A stretch of 23,711 nt of DNA from Thermoplasmata archaeon (GCA_030637965.1 DAOWFO010000066.1:1-23711), one strand, 5' to 3'. Shown: positions 1 through 8,635, counted from the first letter of the stretch. Notes: a model not told the origin generated them from the sequence alone. A program made the numbers and translations.

Positions 1-82
1 ATAACATTGGCATTTTAGGAAAAAATTAGAAATCCGTTATTAACCATAGAAATGTTTTATTTATTTGCAGTGATTTTTTTTA

Positions 83-1402
83 CTATTTTTTTCTATTTAA
101 ATTCAGATAAAATATCATCATCTCATCATTAGCAGTTTTTCCAGATTCATCATAGGCAACAACTTTAATTATATGTTCTGTAAATGAAATTTTATTCAGT
201 CGCCAATGAAACGGGGCTTCTGTATCAGTAAAGGACAATTTACCATCGTAATAAAATTCTACATGGCTTATAGGCGAATTTCCCTTTTCAACCTCCGCAT
301 AAATTTCAAAATCATCAATTATTTTTGTTTCAAATTTTTCATATTCACAAATGATTCTATCTTGAAAGTATAAACGTCCTCTTTTTGGCGATGCGATTTT
401 AATTTGTGGATGTGTAGTATCTTTAATATCTGCTAATTGTGCTAAAGTTCCAACAATTAGTCTTGTTGTATTTACTAAATAACTAAAATTAATATGTTCA
501 ATTAAGTCCATTGTAGTATGCCAGTATCTAACAATGATTTCTGCTTGAAAATAGGCTAAAGTCTCAAAACCATATCTAACGAAACTCACATGGTCACTAC
601 CTCCTCCACCATCCAGAGTTGTAACTCCATTTGAAATATTAAAATTAATGTTATAATCTTGATTAATTTTTTCCATTTCATCTATTATCCATAAGGCATC
701 ATTTGTTGCATAAACACGATATTTCCTTCCCCCTTCAGCTGTTCTTGTATGACCTATCATATCTGCATTCATTTCCACAAAGATTTTTTCGTTTTTTTCA
801 TAGAGGTTTCTAACATATTCATGACTCCCTAGAAGACCTTGTTCTTCACCTGAAAATAATATGTACTTAATAGTTCGATTAAAATCAAATTGACTTAAAA
901 CATATGCAGCAGCAAGAACAGCAATGGTACCTGATCCATCATCATTAGCACCAGGAGAATTCTTTACAGCATCAAAATGAGCATTAAATATCAAATCCTC
1001 TTCACATGAATCATCTGTTCCTTTTTGAGTTGCAATAACGTTTTTACTGTTATACAACATGGGAATTTTTTTATCATTATGAACTGACCAACTATGGTAT
1101 TCACTTTCAAGATTCATTTTTTCAAATTGCTGAAATAAATATTCAGCTGCCTTTTCATTACTATAGGAACCTGTCACCCTTGAACCAAAACTTACAAGAT
1201 CAATTAAATAATTTCTAAGCATTGTTTCGTTTATCATCGATAAAGCACCTTTTATCTTTGGATTTAAACTGGTAGTTCTTACCTCTATTGAATTTACTTG
1301 TTTTTCTTTTTCCAAAATAGTTGAAGATGTTGAAGTTAACGGGGATAAAAGCATCAAAATACATAATATGGTTGTAAATGATTTAATTAATATATTTTTC
1401 AT
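83..1402 (-). CDS. Secreted M28-family zinc aminopeptidase with C-terminal Ig-like domain
   Basis: Predicted exported metallopeptidase that removes N-terminal residues from peptides outside the cell. The 439-residue product starts with a signal peptide (basic start, hydrophobic stretch about residues 8-22). The M28 zinc site is complete: H142 in AHFD, D154 in NDDGSG (twelve residues after the His, the spacing of the Streptomyces enzyme), catalytic E186 and ligand E187 in SGEEQG, D214 in NADMIGH, and H295 in WHTTMD; the SDH motif at 269-271 is also present. Residues about 333-435 look like a beta-sandwich domain of the kind attached to many archaeal exported proteins (VEFYYDGKL, followed by a VVAYDESGKT turn). 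The ATG at 1402 is preceded by AAGGAG with 5-nt spacing, so the start is secure. Single gene, divergent from the glutamine synthetase. The fold is certain; substrate and aminopeptidase versus carboxypeptidase activity are inferred. Confidence 0.9.
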   Translation of the reverse strand: MKNILIKSFTTILCILMLLSPLTSTSSTILEKEKQVNSIEVRTTSLNPKIKGALSMINETMLRNYLIDLVSFGSRVTGSYSNEKAAEYLFQQFEKMNLESEYHSWSVHNDKKIPMLYNSKNVIATQKGTDDSCEEDLIFNAHFDAVKNSPGANDDGSGTIAVLAAAYVLSQFDFNRTIKYILFSGEEQGLLGSHEYVRNLYEKNEKIFVEMNADMIGHTRTAEGGRKYRVYATNDALWIIDEMEKINQDYNINFNISNGVTTLDGGGGSDHVSFVRYGFETLAYFQAEIIVRYWHTTMDLIEHINFSYLVNTTRLIVGTLAQLADIKDTTHPQIKIASPKRGRLYFQDRIICEYEKFETKIIDDFEIYAEVEKGNSPISHVEFYYDGKLSFTDTEAPFHWRLNKISFTEHIIKVVAYDESGKTANDEMMIFYLNLNRKK

Positions 1403-1407
1403 AATAT

Positions 1408-1451
1408 CTCCTTATAAAACACATCGTGTAACTATTGTTTTATTTTATAAA
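1408..1451 (-). promoter_or_regulatory. TATA box and Shine-Dalgarno site of the M28 peptidase
   Basis: Read on the minus strand, TTTATAAAAT (1442-1451) lies about 45 nt before the ATG and would place the transcript start near 1420. AAGGAG (1408-1413) follows, 5 nt before the start codon. Sequence match only. Confidence 0.5.
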
Positions 1452-1700
1452 TGTTTTCTATAAAAAATACTTTACGATATCCAAAAATTATTTTCCCCAT
1501 ATTAATGATGATAAGTATTATAATATACCAATATTATAAAAATTATATTATTAATCAACATCCAAATAGAATTTAGATTTAGGCATTTAAATAACATTAT
1601 TATTTACTGATTATGATTATTATATTTGGCATGAATAAAGGATTTTATCGAAAATAAGAAGTACCTCAATTGGATATCAAAATATTAATTTTAATCAGGC
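1452..1700. other. AT-rich divergent intergenic region upstream of glnA
   Basis: No reading frame of interest. It should carry the glnA promoter: an AT-rich box around 1615-1627 (GATTATTATATTT) would give a leader of about 65 nt ending in GGCGGAG just before the glnA ATG. I looked for the NrpR-type nitrogen operator (GGAA-N6-TTCC) and did not see one. Confidence 0.4.
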
Positions 1701-1710
1701 GGAGAAAAAG

Positions 1711-3090
1711 ATGGATTATAATTTGGAAAATAAATTAGATAATATATCAGATTCTAAATGTGACAAGGAAATAATTTCAAACATTGTTGAAACTGCAAAT
1801 GAAAACAAAGTAATTTTTGTTAGGTTGCAATTTGTTGATATTCTTGGAATACCAAAAAATATTGTAATTCCTGTAAATAGATTAGAAGAGGCATTGGATG
1901 AAGGAATGCCTTTTGATGGTTCTTCTATTGCGGGATATGCAACAATCGAAGAATCTGATAAAATTGCTGTACCTGATCCTCGTAGTTTTATGATACTTCC
2001 AGAATGTATTGAAAAAAGAAAAACTGCGAAAATTAATTGTGATATTTATGAACCAAATGGTAAAAGATTTATTGGTGATACAAAATATGTTTTAGAAAAA
2101 ATTGTAGATAAGGCCAGAGAAATGGGTTTTATTTATAATACTGGACCTGAATGCGAGTTCTTTTTATTTAAAAAGGAAGGCGAAAATTCTACAATAATTC
2201 CAAATGATTCTGCTGGGTACTTTGATTTGTCGCATAGAGATCTTGCTGAGGGGATCCGTGCAGATATTTCAATTGCTTTAGATTCTTTAGGAATTACTAC
2301 TTATACATCTCATCATGAAGTATCAGATGGTCAACACGAAATTAATTTTCGATACGCTGATGCGCTTACTACCGCAGACCGGATTATAACACTTAAATAT
2401 GTTGCAAAGGTAATTGCAAAAATTCACAATTTACACGCATCTTTTATGCCTAAACCATTATTTGGTCATAATGGCTCAGGAATGCATACTCACATATCTC
2501 TTTTTAAAGGAGATGGATATAATGCTTTTTATAACCCAGATGGCGATAATCAATTAAGCGATGTCGCAAAATGGTTTATTTCTGGTTTATTGAAATATAT
2601 CAAGGAAATAACATGCATACTTAATCCAACAGTGAATTCTTACAAGAGACTTGTTCCTGGTTATGAAGCACCAACTTATATCTCATGGGCATACAGAAAC
2701 CGAAGTGCTTTAATTCGTATACCTACATGTCGCGATAATAGTACTCGATGTGAACTGAGAAGTCCCGACCTATCAGGTAATCCTTATCTCCAGTTTGCTT
2801 TGATACTTGCAGCTGGATTAAAAGGCATTGAAGAAAAAGAATTACCTCCAGATCCTATTGAAAAAAATATATATTCAATGTCTTTACAAGAGATTAAAAA
2901 AAGTAATATTGGACAATTACCTGAAAGTTTAGGTCATGCTCTGTCTTTTACAAAAAATAGTATGCTACTAAAAGACACTTTGGGAAAACATATTTTAGAT
3001 AATTTTTTACATGTAAAATATAAGGAGTGGGATGAATACCGTACTCAAATTACTAAATGGGAGACGGATTATTATCTTCCAGTTCTATAA
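1711..3090 (+). CDS. glnA: Glutamine synthetase, type I (alpha-like)
   Basis: ATP-dependent ligation of ammonia to glutamate, the main entry of nitrogen into metabolism; the family forms dodecamers in the cytoplasm. All type I landmarks are present in 459 residues: the DGSS latch loop (69-72), metal ligands E147 and E149 (PECEFF), E203 and E210 (HHEVSDGQHE), H259 (NGSGMHTH) and E348 (CELRSPD), substrate-loop N254, and the block NPTVNSYKRLVPGYEAP with catalytic E319. The seven-residue spacing between E203 and E210 is that of the GSI-alpha subtype. The adenylylation motif of GSI-beta (NLYDLPP) is absent; NIYSMS stands in its place, so regulation by adenylylation is unlikely. An N-terminal extension of about 20 polar residues precedes the usual start. 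The ATG has GGAG 6 nt upstream. A second GS-like gene follows 120 nt downstream. Confidence 0.95.
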   Translation: MDYNLENKLDNISDSKCDKEIISNIVETANENKVIFVRLQFVDILGIPKNIVIPVNRLEEALDEGMPFDGSSIAGYATIEESDKIAVPDPRSFMILPECIEKRKTAKINCDIYEPNGKRFIGDTKYVLEKIVDKAREMGFIYNTGPECEFFLFKKEGENSTIIPNDSAGYFDLSHRDLAEGIRADISIALDSLGITTYTSHHEVSDGQHEINFRYADALTTADRIITLKYVAKVIAKIHNLHASFMPKPLFGHNGSGMHTHISLFKGDGYNAFYNPDGDNQLSDVAKWFISGLLKYIKEITCILNPTVNSYKRLVPGYEAPTYISWAYRNRSALIRIPTCRDNSTRCELRSPDLSGNPYLQFALILAAGLKGIEEKELPPDPIEKNIYSMSLQEIKKSNIGQLPESLGHALSFTKNSMLLKDTLGKHILDNFLHVKYKEWDEYRTQITKWETDYYLPVL

Positions 3091-3113
3091 TTCTTTTTAT
3101 TTTTTCTTTTTTT
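3091..3113 (+). terminator. T-rich terminator after glnA
   Basis: The glnA stop codon is followed at once by three T tracts (5, 6 and 7 T) over 23 nt, with no strong hairpin. Archaeal RNA polymerase terminates on such tracts, so glnA probably ends here and the next gene is transcribed separately. Confidence 0.5.
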
Positions 3114-3179
3114 AAAAATTTTTGATTGTTTAATTTGTATTTTACCCAGTTGTAATTTTTTGCAATTTTAACACATAAA

Positions 3180-3190
3180 AAATATATAAC
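3180..3190 (+). promoter_or_regulatory. TATA box of the second glutamine synthetase-like gene
   Basis: AAATATATAAC is centred near 3185. A transcript start 26 nt downstream falls on the ATG at 3211, which suggests a leaderless mRNA and decides between the ATGs at 3193 and 3211. Confidence 0.5.
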
Positions 3191-3210
3191 ATATGGTTAT
3201 ACCTTTTCTA

Positions 3211-4515
3211 ATGAATCAAGATATGATAAAACAGATCATTGAAGATAATGACATTAAGTGGATACAAACACATTTTACCGACTTATTTGGTAGATTAAGA
3301 GTTTTGCATATACCATCAGGCCGATTTCTTGAAGATAATATTATAAATCAAGGATCTGGATTTGATGGATCTTCAGTAGGATTAACAGACGTTGAAAAAT
3401 CAGATTTAATTGCTGTGCCAGATTTGGAAACTTTTCTTGTTTTACCACATGAAAAAAATGAAGCTAGAGTAATAGCAGATATTTATAATACCTCTTTACA
3501 GCCTTTTTCAATTGATCCAAGATATATATTAAAGAAAGCAGTTGATATGGCACGTAGCAATGGATTTGATATGATAAAAATATCTCCTGAGATGGAATTT
3601 TTTGTTTTAAATCAATCCAATGACAAAAATCGGCTTGATATTACAAATAATGAAAGGTATTTTTTCCCACCTCCATTAGATGATGCTAAAGATTATCGGA
3701 AAAGTCTATCCAACTTGTTATTAAAAAGTGGTTATAATCTAAAATATCATCATCATGAGAATGGTAGATTTCAACATGAGATTGAGATAAAATCATTAGA
3801 TGCAGTAAATGCTGCTGATTTCTGCATCTATTTTAAATTTCTAGCAAAAGACATAGCAAATCGTAATAATTTATATGCATCTTTTATGCCGAAATTATTT
3901 TCAAAGGAATGTGGAAATGGGATGCATGCACATATCTGTCTTTTTAATAATCTTGAGAATATATTTTATGATGAAAACGATGAATATAATCTTAGTCAAT
4001 CAGCTCGATATTTTATTGGCGGAATTATGAGACATGCTAAGGGTTTAGCTGCAATTACTAATCCGACTGTAAATTCATACAAAAGATTGGTACCTAATTT
4101 TGAGGCGCCTATATATATCGCCTGGGGGAGACATAATAGAAGCAGCTTATTGAGGATTGCAGCTAAGGAAAATATTGATATTGAAATACGTAATGCAGAT
4201 CCAGCTGCAAATCCTTATCTTTTTTTTGCTGCAATTATTCATGCGGGTATTGATGGTATAAAAAATAAAGTTGAGTTTGATTCTATTGAAAAAAATATTT
4301 ACACAATGAGAAATGATGAACTTAGAGAATACGGCGTCGAGAAATTACCGGTTAATTTATTTGAGGCAATTGAAGAATTTGAAAAAGATGATATTCTTAA
4401 AAAAGCACTAGGAGAAGAATTTTCTGAAATATACATTGAAAAAAAGAAAGAAGAATTTCAAGGTTATATAACAGAGATAACAGATTTGGATTATAAATAT
4501 TATTTTAATTGTTAA
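3211..4515 (+). CDS. Glutamine synthetase-like ligase, divergent paralogue
   Basis: Second GS-family protein (434 residues from this start; 440 from the ATG at 3193). The later ATG was chosen because its product begins like typical GS (MNQDMIKQIIEDNDIK) and because the TATA box sits 26 nt upstream; neither ATG has an SD. The catalytic frame is intact: DGSS (52-55), metal ligands E127/E129 (PEMEFF), E183/E190 (HHENGRFQHE), H239, E325, catalytic E298 (PNFEAP), R310, R315 and R327. Several substrate-side positions differ from canonical GS: the loop Asn of NGSGMH is C234 (CGNGMH), the Ser of HxHIS is C243, GYEAP reads NFEAP and RNRS reads HNRS. This pattern suggests a gamma-glutamyl ligase acting on an amine other than ammonia, or a regulatory paralogue; the substrate is inference. 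Membership in the GS family is certain. Confidence 0.85.
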   Translation: MNQDMIKQIIEDNDIKWIQTHFTDLFGRLRVLHIPSGRFLEDNIINQGSGFDGSSVGLTDVEKSDLIAVPDLETFLVLPHEKNEARVIADIYNTSLQPFSIDPRYILKKAVDMARSNGFDMIKISPEMEFFVLNQSNDKNRLDITNNERYFFPPPLDDAKDYRKSLSNLLLKSGYNLKYHHHENGRFQHEIEIKSLDAVNAADFCIYFKFLAKDIANRNNLYASFMPKLFSKECGNGMHAHICLFNNLENIFYDENDEYNLSQSARYFIGGIMRHAKGLAAITNPTVNSYKRLVPNFEAPIYIAWGRHNRSSLLRIAAKENIDIEIRNADPAANPYLFFAAIIHAGIDGIKNKVEFDSIEKNIYTMRNDELREYGVEKLPVNLFEAIEEFEKDDILKKALGEEFSEIYIEKKKEEFQGYITEITDLDYKYYFNC

Positions 4516-4664
4516 TTTTTCTGATATATTGGTTCAAGAATATCATTTATTTATCCATTCATTGTTAAATGTTATAATATTTCATCAATATATAGATATA
4601 TTTTTTTGATAACCATCGTATCTTAAGACATGTCTACTTAGTTTTGGCATTTTTACACAAAAGA

Positions 4665-4672
4665 TTTATATA
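4665..4672 (+). promoter_or_regulatory. TATA box of the Alba gene
   Basis: TTTATATA preceded by an A-rich BRE-like stretch (ACAAAAGA). A transcript start near 4693 gives a leader of about 44 nt, carrying GGTGA (4726-4730) 6 nt before the ATG. The strongest-looking protein-gene promoter in the window, fitting an abundant chromatin protein. A 10-bp palindrome, AGACATGTCT (4626-4635), lies about 30 bp upstream of the box. Confidence 0.6.
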
Positions 4673-4736
4673 CATCCATCAATAGAGGTGAGCCTAACAT
4701 TCGATAAAACCGTAGAAATTAAAAAGGTGAAAAACC

Positions 4737-5063
4737 ATGGCAGAGAAAGAAGTAAAAAAAGAAGAAAACGTTGAAGTGAAAGATAAAGACGAACACACAA
4801 TATTCGTAGGTAACAAACCTCCGATGAGCTATGTGCTTGCAGTAGTAACCGAATTTAAAAAAGAAAATACGGACAAGGTAGTAATAAAAGCAAGAGGTAG
4901 AGCTATTAGTAGAGCAGTAGATGCAGCAGAAATTTCCAGAAACAGATTTGTTACAGATACTGAAATAACAGATATAAAAATTGATACTGAAAGTATTACA
5001 AACGACGAGGGTGACACACATAACGTCTCTTCAATTGAAATAACTCTAGCAATAAAGAAGTGA
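4737..5063 (+). CDS. albA: Alba DNA/RNA-binding chromatin protein
   Basis: Small basic protein that coats DNA and also binds RNA. The 108-residue product has the Alba core from about residue 19: TIFVGNKPPMSYVLAV is the first strand, loop and helix with the DNA-contacting lysine K27, followed by VVIKARGRAISRAVDAAEI and RNRF, the second conserved block. Only one lysine lies in the GNKPP loop, where Sulfolobus Alba has two adjacent ones. An acidic and lysine-rich tail of about 18 residues precedes the core and is longer than in most homologues. The start is secured by GGTGA with 6-nt spacing. Monocistronic: own promoter, and a hairpin plus T tract just after the stop. Confidence 0.95.
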   Translation: MAEKEVKKEENVEVKDKDEHTIFVGNKPPMSYVLAVVTEFKKENTDKVVIKARGRAISRAVDAAEISRNRFVTDTEITDIKIDTESITNDEGDTHNVSSIEITLAIKK

Positions 5064-5076
5064 AATTAAAAAAACT

Positions 5077-5104
5077 TTAGTAATATCAATTTTACTAATT
5101 TTTT
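5077..5104 (+). terminator. Hairpin/T-tract terminator after Alba
   Basis: TTAGTAA (5077-5083) pairs with TTACTAA (5092-5098) across an 8-nt loop and is followed directly by six T. It begins 14 nt after the stop codon. Confidence 0.6.
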
Positions 5105-5447
5105 CTAGTAAATTCTATTATTTTTAATCATACACTTTAAATTTATTATATCAAAGAAGCTTTAATGTTAAAATGGGTAATATTTACTAATAAAACAAAG
5201 ACAAAATAATAAAAAAAATGCACGATATTATACTGATAAAAAATAAAAAAAAGAATTATTGTAGTTATTCTAAATATTTTAAACAATTTTCTTTAAAATT
5301 CTTTTAGTTAATCTGAAATTTATTGTTAAGATTTTTAATTATAAATTTTTTAATAAAAATCATTGTAAAAAGATGATAAGAAAAACATTTAAAAATGTAT
5401 ATTTTTTGTTACATTTCAATTTGTTAATTAGAGTTGTTTAATTTTTA
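5105..5447. other. AT-rich convergent intergenic spacer
   Basis: Over 340 nt between the ends of the Alba gene and the glycosyltransferase, very A/T rich. Only short chance reading frames are visible (for example a 14-codon frame from the ATG near 5166). Poly-A runs read as T tracts on the minus strand and may end the glycosyltransferase transcript. No RNA gene or repeat recognised. Confidence 0.4.
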
Positions 5448-6746
5448 TTAATGTTTTATGAATTCTTTATAAATATCTAAAGTTCTATTTGCCACAACAT
5501 CCCAACTAAAATGTTCAATCACTCTTTTTCTAGCATTAAGTCCTAATTGCTTGCTTTTCTCTTTTGATTCTAATATCTGTTTAATACCCCAAGCAATATC
5601 ATTTGGATCATATGAATTCATATGAATTCCGCATTTGTTTTCACCATCAGCGATTATCTGCTCTCGCATCCCACTAGTTCCCCTAGCACCAACTACAACC
5701 GGTTTTGCCATCGACATTGCCTCAGTACATACTATCCCAAAAGGTTCATAAAGTGATGGGAGAACGACTGAGTCAGCAGCCGCATAATGCAGAATACGAT
5801 CCTGCTCATTAACAAATTCTGTTCTTAGGATAACTTTTTCACTAAGATTTAGAGAGTTAATTAAAATACGAATATTTTCCTCTAATTCCCCTACGCCAAG
5901 GATTATCAGTTTAGTATTAGGAAAATCTTCTAAAACACTTGGCATGGCTTTAACCAAATTTTCAACACCTTTAATTGTTACCAAACGACCAATAAAGAAA
6001 AGAAGATGATCGTCATCAGCTACATTGTATGTTCTTCTGAGTTGGATTTTTTTATCAAATGGTATTTTTTTAGGATCGTATTTATTTGGATTGATACCAT
6101 TCCAACACACTCTTATCTTATCTTCTGGAAAACCTAGTTTTTTCAGTTCATCCTTCATAGAATAAGATACTGTAATAACACAATCTGAAATCTGTGCTCC
6201 TTCATATTCAATATTCTTTATTGTTGGAGACCCTCCTCCACCAGAACGTCCAACTTCTGTCGAATGAACATGAAATACTAATGGAATGCCTAGTTCTTGC
6301 CTAGCAATTATTCCTCCAAAGATTCCAAGCCAGTCATGTCCTTCAATAATGTCAAAATTTCTTCCTTTTTCTCTTACAAGTAAATCAATAAGTTTTGAAG
6401 CAGACATAACATTGTATCCTATTACATCTGTAAAAAAATTGAAATTTGATCCCCAAGAACGAAGATCTTGATTTGAAAATAAATAAAAACTAGATGTAAG
6501 ATTAAGAGTTTTAGGTCGGTATACCTCTACGCCATTCCAATTTTCTGATGTGTTTAGTTTATTTCCATTGTTTACCGCAAAAACAGTAACTTCATTTCCA
6601 AGAGATGCCTGTTTCTGAGTGATTTCTGTTGCAAACGTTCCTAACCCTCCCCAAATTGCAGGTGAAAATTCCCATGAGAAATGAGCTATTTTCATTTCAG
6701 ACTGTGTTCTGTTATTAGATTTCTCTAATACATCAAATTCTTCCAT
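5448..6746 (-). CDS. Glycogen synthase-like glycosyltransferase (GT-B fold)
   Basis: Retaining glucosyltransferase, most likely extending alpha-1,4-glucan from NDP-glucose in the cytoplasm. Of 432 residues, the N-terminal GT-B half starts at MKIAHFSWEFSPAIWGGLGTF (residues 18-38), where GGL matches the substrate loop of starch and glycogen synthases, and includes EGHDWL (135-140). The C-terminal half has the GRLVTIKG donor strand (253-260) and the E334-PFGIVCTE-342 nucleotide-sugar signature followed by AMSMAKPVV. Length and motifs match the short archaeal glycogen synthases (GT5/GT4 border) rather than the 480-residue bacterial GlgA. The ATG at 6746 has GGTGA 4 nt upstream; the ATG at residue 18 is a less likely start. 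Divergent from a PfkB kinase. A trehalose or sucrose synthase-like role cannot be excluded. Confidence 0.85.
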   Translation of the reverse strand: MEEFDVLEKSNNRTQSEMKIAHFSWEFSPAIWGGLGTFATEITQKQASLGNEVTVFAVNNGNKLNTSENWNGVEVYRPKTLNLTSSFYLFSNQDLRSWGSNFNFFTDVIGYNVMSASKLIDLLVREKGRNFDIIEGHDWLGIFGGIIARQELGIPLVFHVHSTEVGRSGGGGSPTIKNIEYEGAQISDCVITVSYSMKDELKKLGFPEDKIRVCWNGINPNKYDPKKIPFDKKIQLRRTYNVADDDHLLFFIGRLVTIKGVENLVKAMPSVLEDFPNTKLIILGVGELEENIRILINSLNLSEKVILRTEFVNEQDRILHYAAADSVVLPSLYEPFGIVCTEAMSMAKPVVVGARGTSGMREQIIADGENKCGIHMNSYDPNDIAWGIKQILESKEKSKQLGLNARKRVIEHFSWDVVANRTLDIYKEFIKH

Positions 6747-6750
6747 CCCA

Positions 6751-6792
6751 TCACCAGTTTAAACATGGAATGTTATTTATCATTTATAAAAT
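6751..6792 (-). promoter_or_regulatory. Promoter and SD of the glycosyltransferase gene
   Basis: On the minus strand ATTTTATAAATG (6781-6792) would start transcription near 6761, leaving a leader of about 15 nt that contains GGTGA (6751-6755). Confidence 0.5.
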
Positions 6793-6880
6793 AACCGCCT
6801 TATTTTACAAGTAGAAATTGAAGTGTTCATATTTGTTTTTCAAAATATGATTAATACATCCCTCATATGACAAAACATAA

Positions 6881-6946
6881 TTAAATTATAAACGATTTTA
6901 ACATATGATAAGAATCGATATGATGAGATATTATACTCCTGGAGAG
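6881..6946 (+). promoter_or_regulatory. Promoter and SD of the PfkB-family kinase gene
   Basis: TTAAATTATAAA (6881-6892) predicts a transcript start near 6912, which is downstream of the ATG at 6905. GGAGAG (6941-6946) then lies just before the ATG pair at 6950/6953. Together they argue that the longest reading frame (from 6905) is not the real one. Confidence 0.5.
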
Positions 6947-6949
6947 AAA

Positions 6950-8005
6950 ATGATGGATAATGATTTATTAACAAGGGTGTTTGAGAGAATTAATCAGATA
7001 GAAAAAAAGAAATTAAATGATATTAATGTTGTTCTAATGCCAGATTTTTTTGTTGATCACCTTCTTATAATGAATGATTTTGATAGTGAATTTTCAAGAA
7101 TTAAGAACATATTTGAACAAGGTGGGGGAAACATACCAGGAATTACCCAAAGTATCCAACAAGGTGGAAATGCAGCAAATACTGCCCTTGCTCTTTCTAA
7201 ACTTGGAATTAAATCTTATCTAATATGTAGAACAGACAATCTTGGCCTACATCTTCTACAATTTTTTCTAGGTGATTCTGGTGTAAATCTAAATAATGTT
7301 AAAACAGATGGAAAAATTGCTATAACCACAGCTATGGAATTTGGAAAAGAACACAATAATGTTATGGTTGGACATACTGGATCTGTTTCAGATTTTAATT
7401 TTGAACAACTAGATGAAAGCGATTTGCAATTAATTTCAAATTCAGATATAACTTGCGTAGTTAATTGGAGTTTGAATAAAAATGGAACTGAACTTGCAAG
7501 AGATGTATTTAGATATGCAAAAAAATTCAATGGAAAGACATTTTTTGACACTGGAGATCCTGCTCATAGAAAACCCGAAATTCCTAAACTGAAAAATGAT
7601 GTGTTAACCAATAAAGATTTGGACATACTAGGATTAAATAATAATGAACTTACACATTTCAGTAAAATTTCCAATATGAATAACATTGAAGATATTTTAA
7701 AAGCTGCAATTTCTCTTAAAAAGAAAATAACCGCACGCATAGATTTACATACCTCATTTTTCTCATGCTCAATTAATAATAAAAATACTGTAATACCATC
7801 AATTATTCTTCCAGAGATATTTAGAATTACTGGAGCAGGGGATGCATGGAATGCTGGAAATTTATTTGCAGAATTATTAGGTTTCAATGATGATGAAAGG
7901 TTATTATTTGCTAATATTGTAGCAGGGTTTTATATTTCAACATTTTATCCTATCCATCCAAATATTGAAGATATAAAAAAATTTGAAGAGAAAATTAAAT
8001 TTTAA
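6950..8005 (+). CDS. PfkB/ribokinase-family carbohydrate kinase
   Basis: ATP-dependent sugar (or nucleoside) kinase of the ribokinase superfamily. From this start the product is 351 residues (366 from the ATG at 6905). It shows a first strand INVVLMPDFFVDH, the N-terminal PfkB signature QQGGNAANTALALSKLG (about 71-86), and the C-terminal signature RITGAGDAWNAGNLF (about 292-306), where GAGD provides the anion hole and the catalytic base D298. It is not the ADP-dependent glucokinase/phosphofructokinase family, which is longer. Substrate cannot be read from sequence; divergence from a glycogen synthase-like gene hints at storage-sugar metabolism. Start choice: GGAG 5 nt before the ATG at 6950 (8 nt before the one at 6953), and a TATA box that would begin the mRNA after 6905. 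Confidence 0.85.
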   Translation: MMDNDLLTRVFERINQIEKKKLNDINVVLMPDFFVDHLLIMNDFDSEFSRIKNIFEQGGGNIPGITQSIQQGGNAANTALALSKLGIKSYLICRTDNLGLHLLQFFLGDSGVNLNNVKTDGKIAITTAMEFGKEHNNVMVGHTGSVSDFNFEQLDESDLQLISNSDITCVVNWSLNKNGTELARDVFRYAKKFNGKTFFDTGDPAHRKPEIPKLKNDVLTNKDLDILGLNNNELTHFSKISNMNNIEDILKAAISLKKKITARIDLHTSFFSCSINNKNTVIPSIILPEIFRITGAGDAWNAGNLFAELLGFNDDERLLFANIVAGFYISTFYPIHPNIEDIKKFEEKIKF

Positions 8006-8047
8006 TTACAATTTTTTAAATAAAAACTAATTATAATTTGATGAGGG

Positions 8048-8635
8048 TTAGATTAGAATATGCTCACAGCATATTTTTTCAAGCTCCTCAATTGTTTTTG
8101 TAGCATCAAGTTTATAAAACTGGTCACCAACTGCCAATTTCAGATAATTTTTGTGTACTTTTTTTAGAAATGAAATTTGCTCAAAAGAAATTAATTTATC
8201 TCTGTTTTTGATGCGGGCAATAGATTTTTCAGGATTAATTATAAAGACAAATGTTCTATCAGGTATAAGTATACGGCCATCAGAAAGTTCTTTCAACCAT
8301 CGTATTGGGTTTTTCAATATTCCTTGAAATTGGGCCCCCTGATAGGCATATGTCGACTCTGCATACCGGTCACATAGTACAATTTTATCTTCATCTAACC
8401 ATTTTTGAATCTTTCTACAGTGTTCTATACGATCTGAAATAAATGTAAAAGCTGTTATAAAAGGGTCTGAATCAGTCTCTATACATTTTTTTACATATTT
8501 TCCTAACCAAGAATCTGTTGGTTCAAAAGTTGAAATAACTTCAAAACCTTGGGATTCTAATTGTTTTTTTACACGATGTAATATTGTAGATTTTCCTGAC
8601 CCATCAATTCCTTCAAAGGTAACAAATTTATTCAT
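8048..8635 (-). CDS. tmk: Thymidylate kinase
   Basis: Phosphorylates dTMP to dTDP on the way to dTTP. The 195-residue product has the P-loop GIDGSGKST (9-17), the EPT segment (38-40) that replaces the bacterial EPGGT, and the D89-R90-Y91 motif followed by ESTYAYQG, characteristic of dTMP kinases. The lid region (about 132-150) has KNRDK but is shorter in arginines than E. coli-type enzymes. Length is normal. The start codon overlaps the last codons of priL by 8 nt, and GGTGA lies 9 nt upstream inside priL, so the two are co-transcribed and probably translationally coupled. Convergent with the PfkB gene, 42 nt apart. Confidence 0.93.
   Translation of the reverse strand: MNKFVTFEGIDGSGKSTILHRVKKQLESQGFEVISTFEPTDSWLGKYVKKCIETDSDPFITAFTFISDRIEHCRKIQKWLDEDKIVLCDRYAESTYAYQGAQFQGILKNPIRWLKELSDGRILIPDRTFVFIINPEKSIARIKNRDKLISFEQISFLKKVHKNYLKLAVGDQFYKLDATKTIEELEKICCEHILI

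Noticed and set aside
1403..1710. Possible NrpR operator or riboswitch upstream of glnA
   Set aside because: No GGAA-N6-TTCC element and no structured leader found by eye.
4719..5021. Minus-strand frame over the Alba gene
   Set aside because: Cys/Phe/Tyr-rich low-complexity product lying opposite a confident Alba gene; a shadow frame.
7216..7887. Two minus-strand frames of about 110 residues opposite the PfkB kinase
   Set aside because: The sense strand carries both PfkB signatures across this span; the antisense frames show none.
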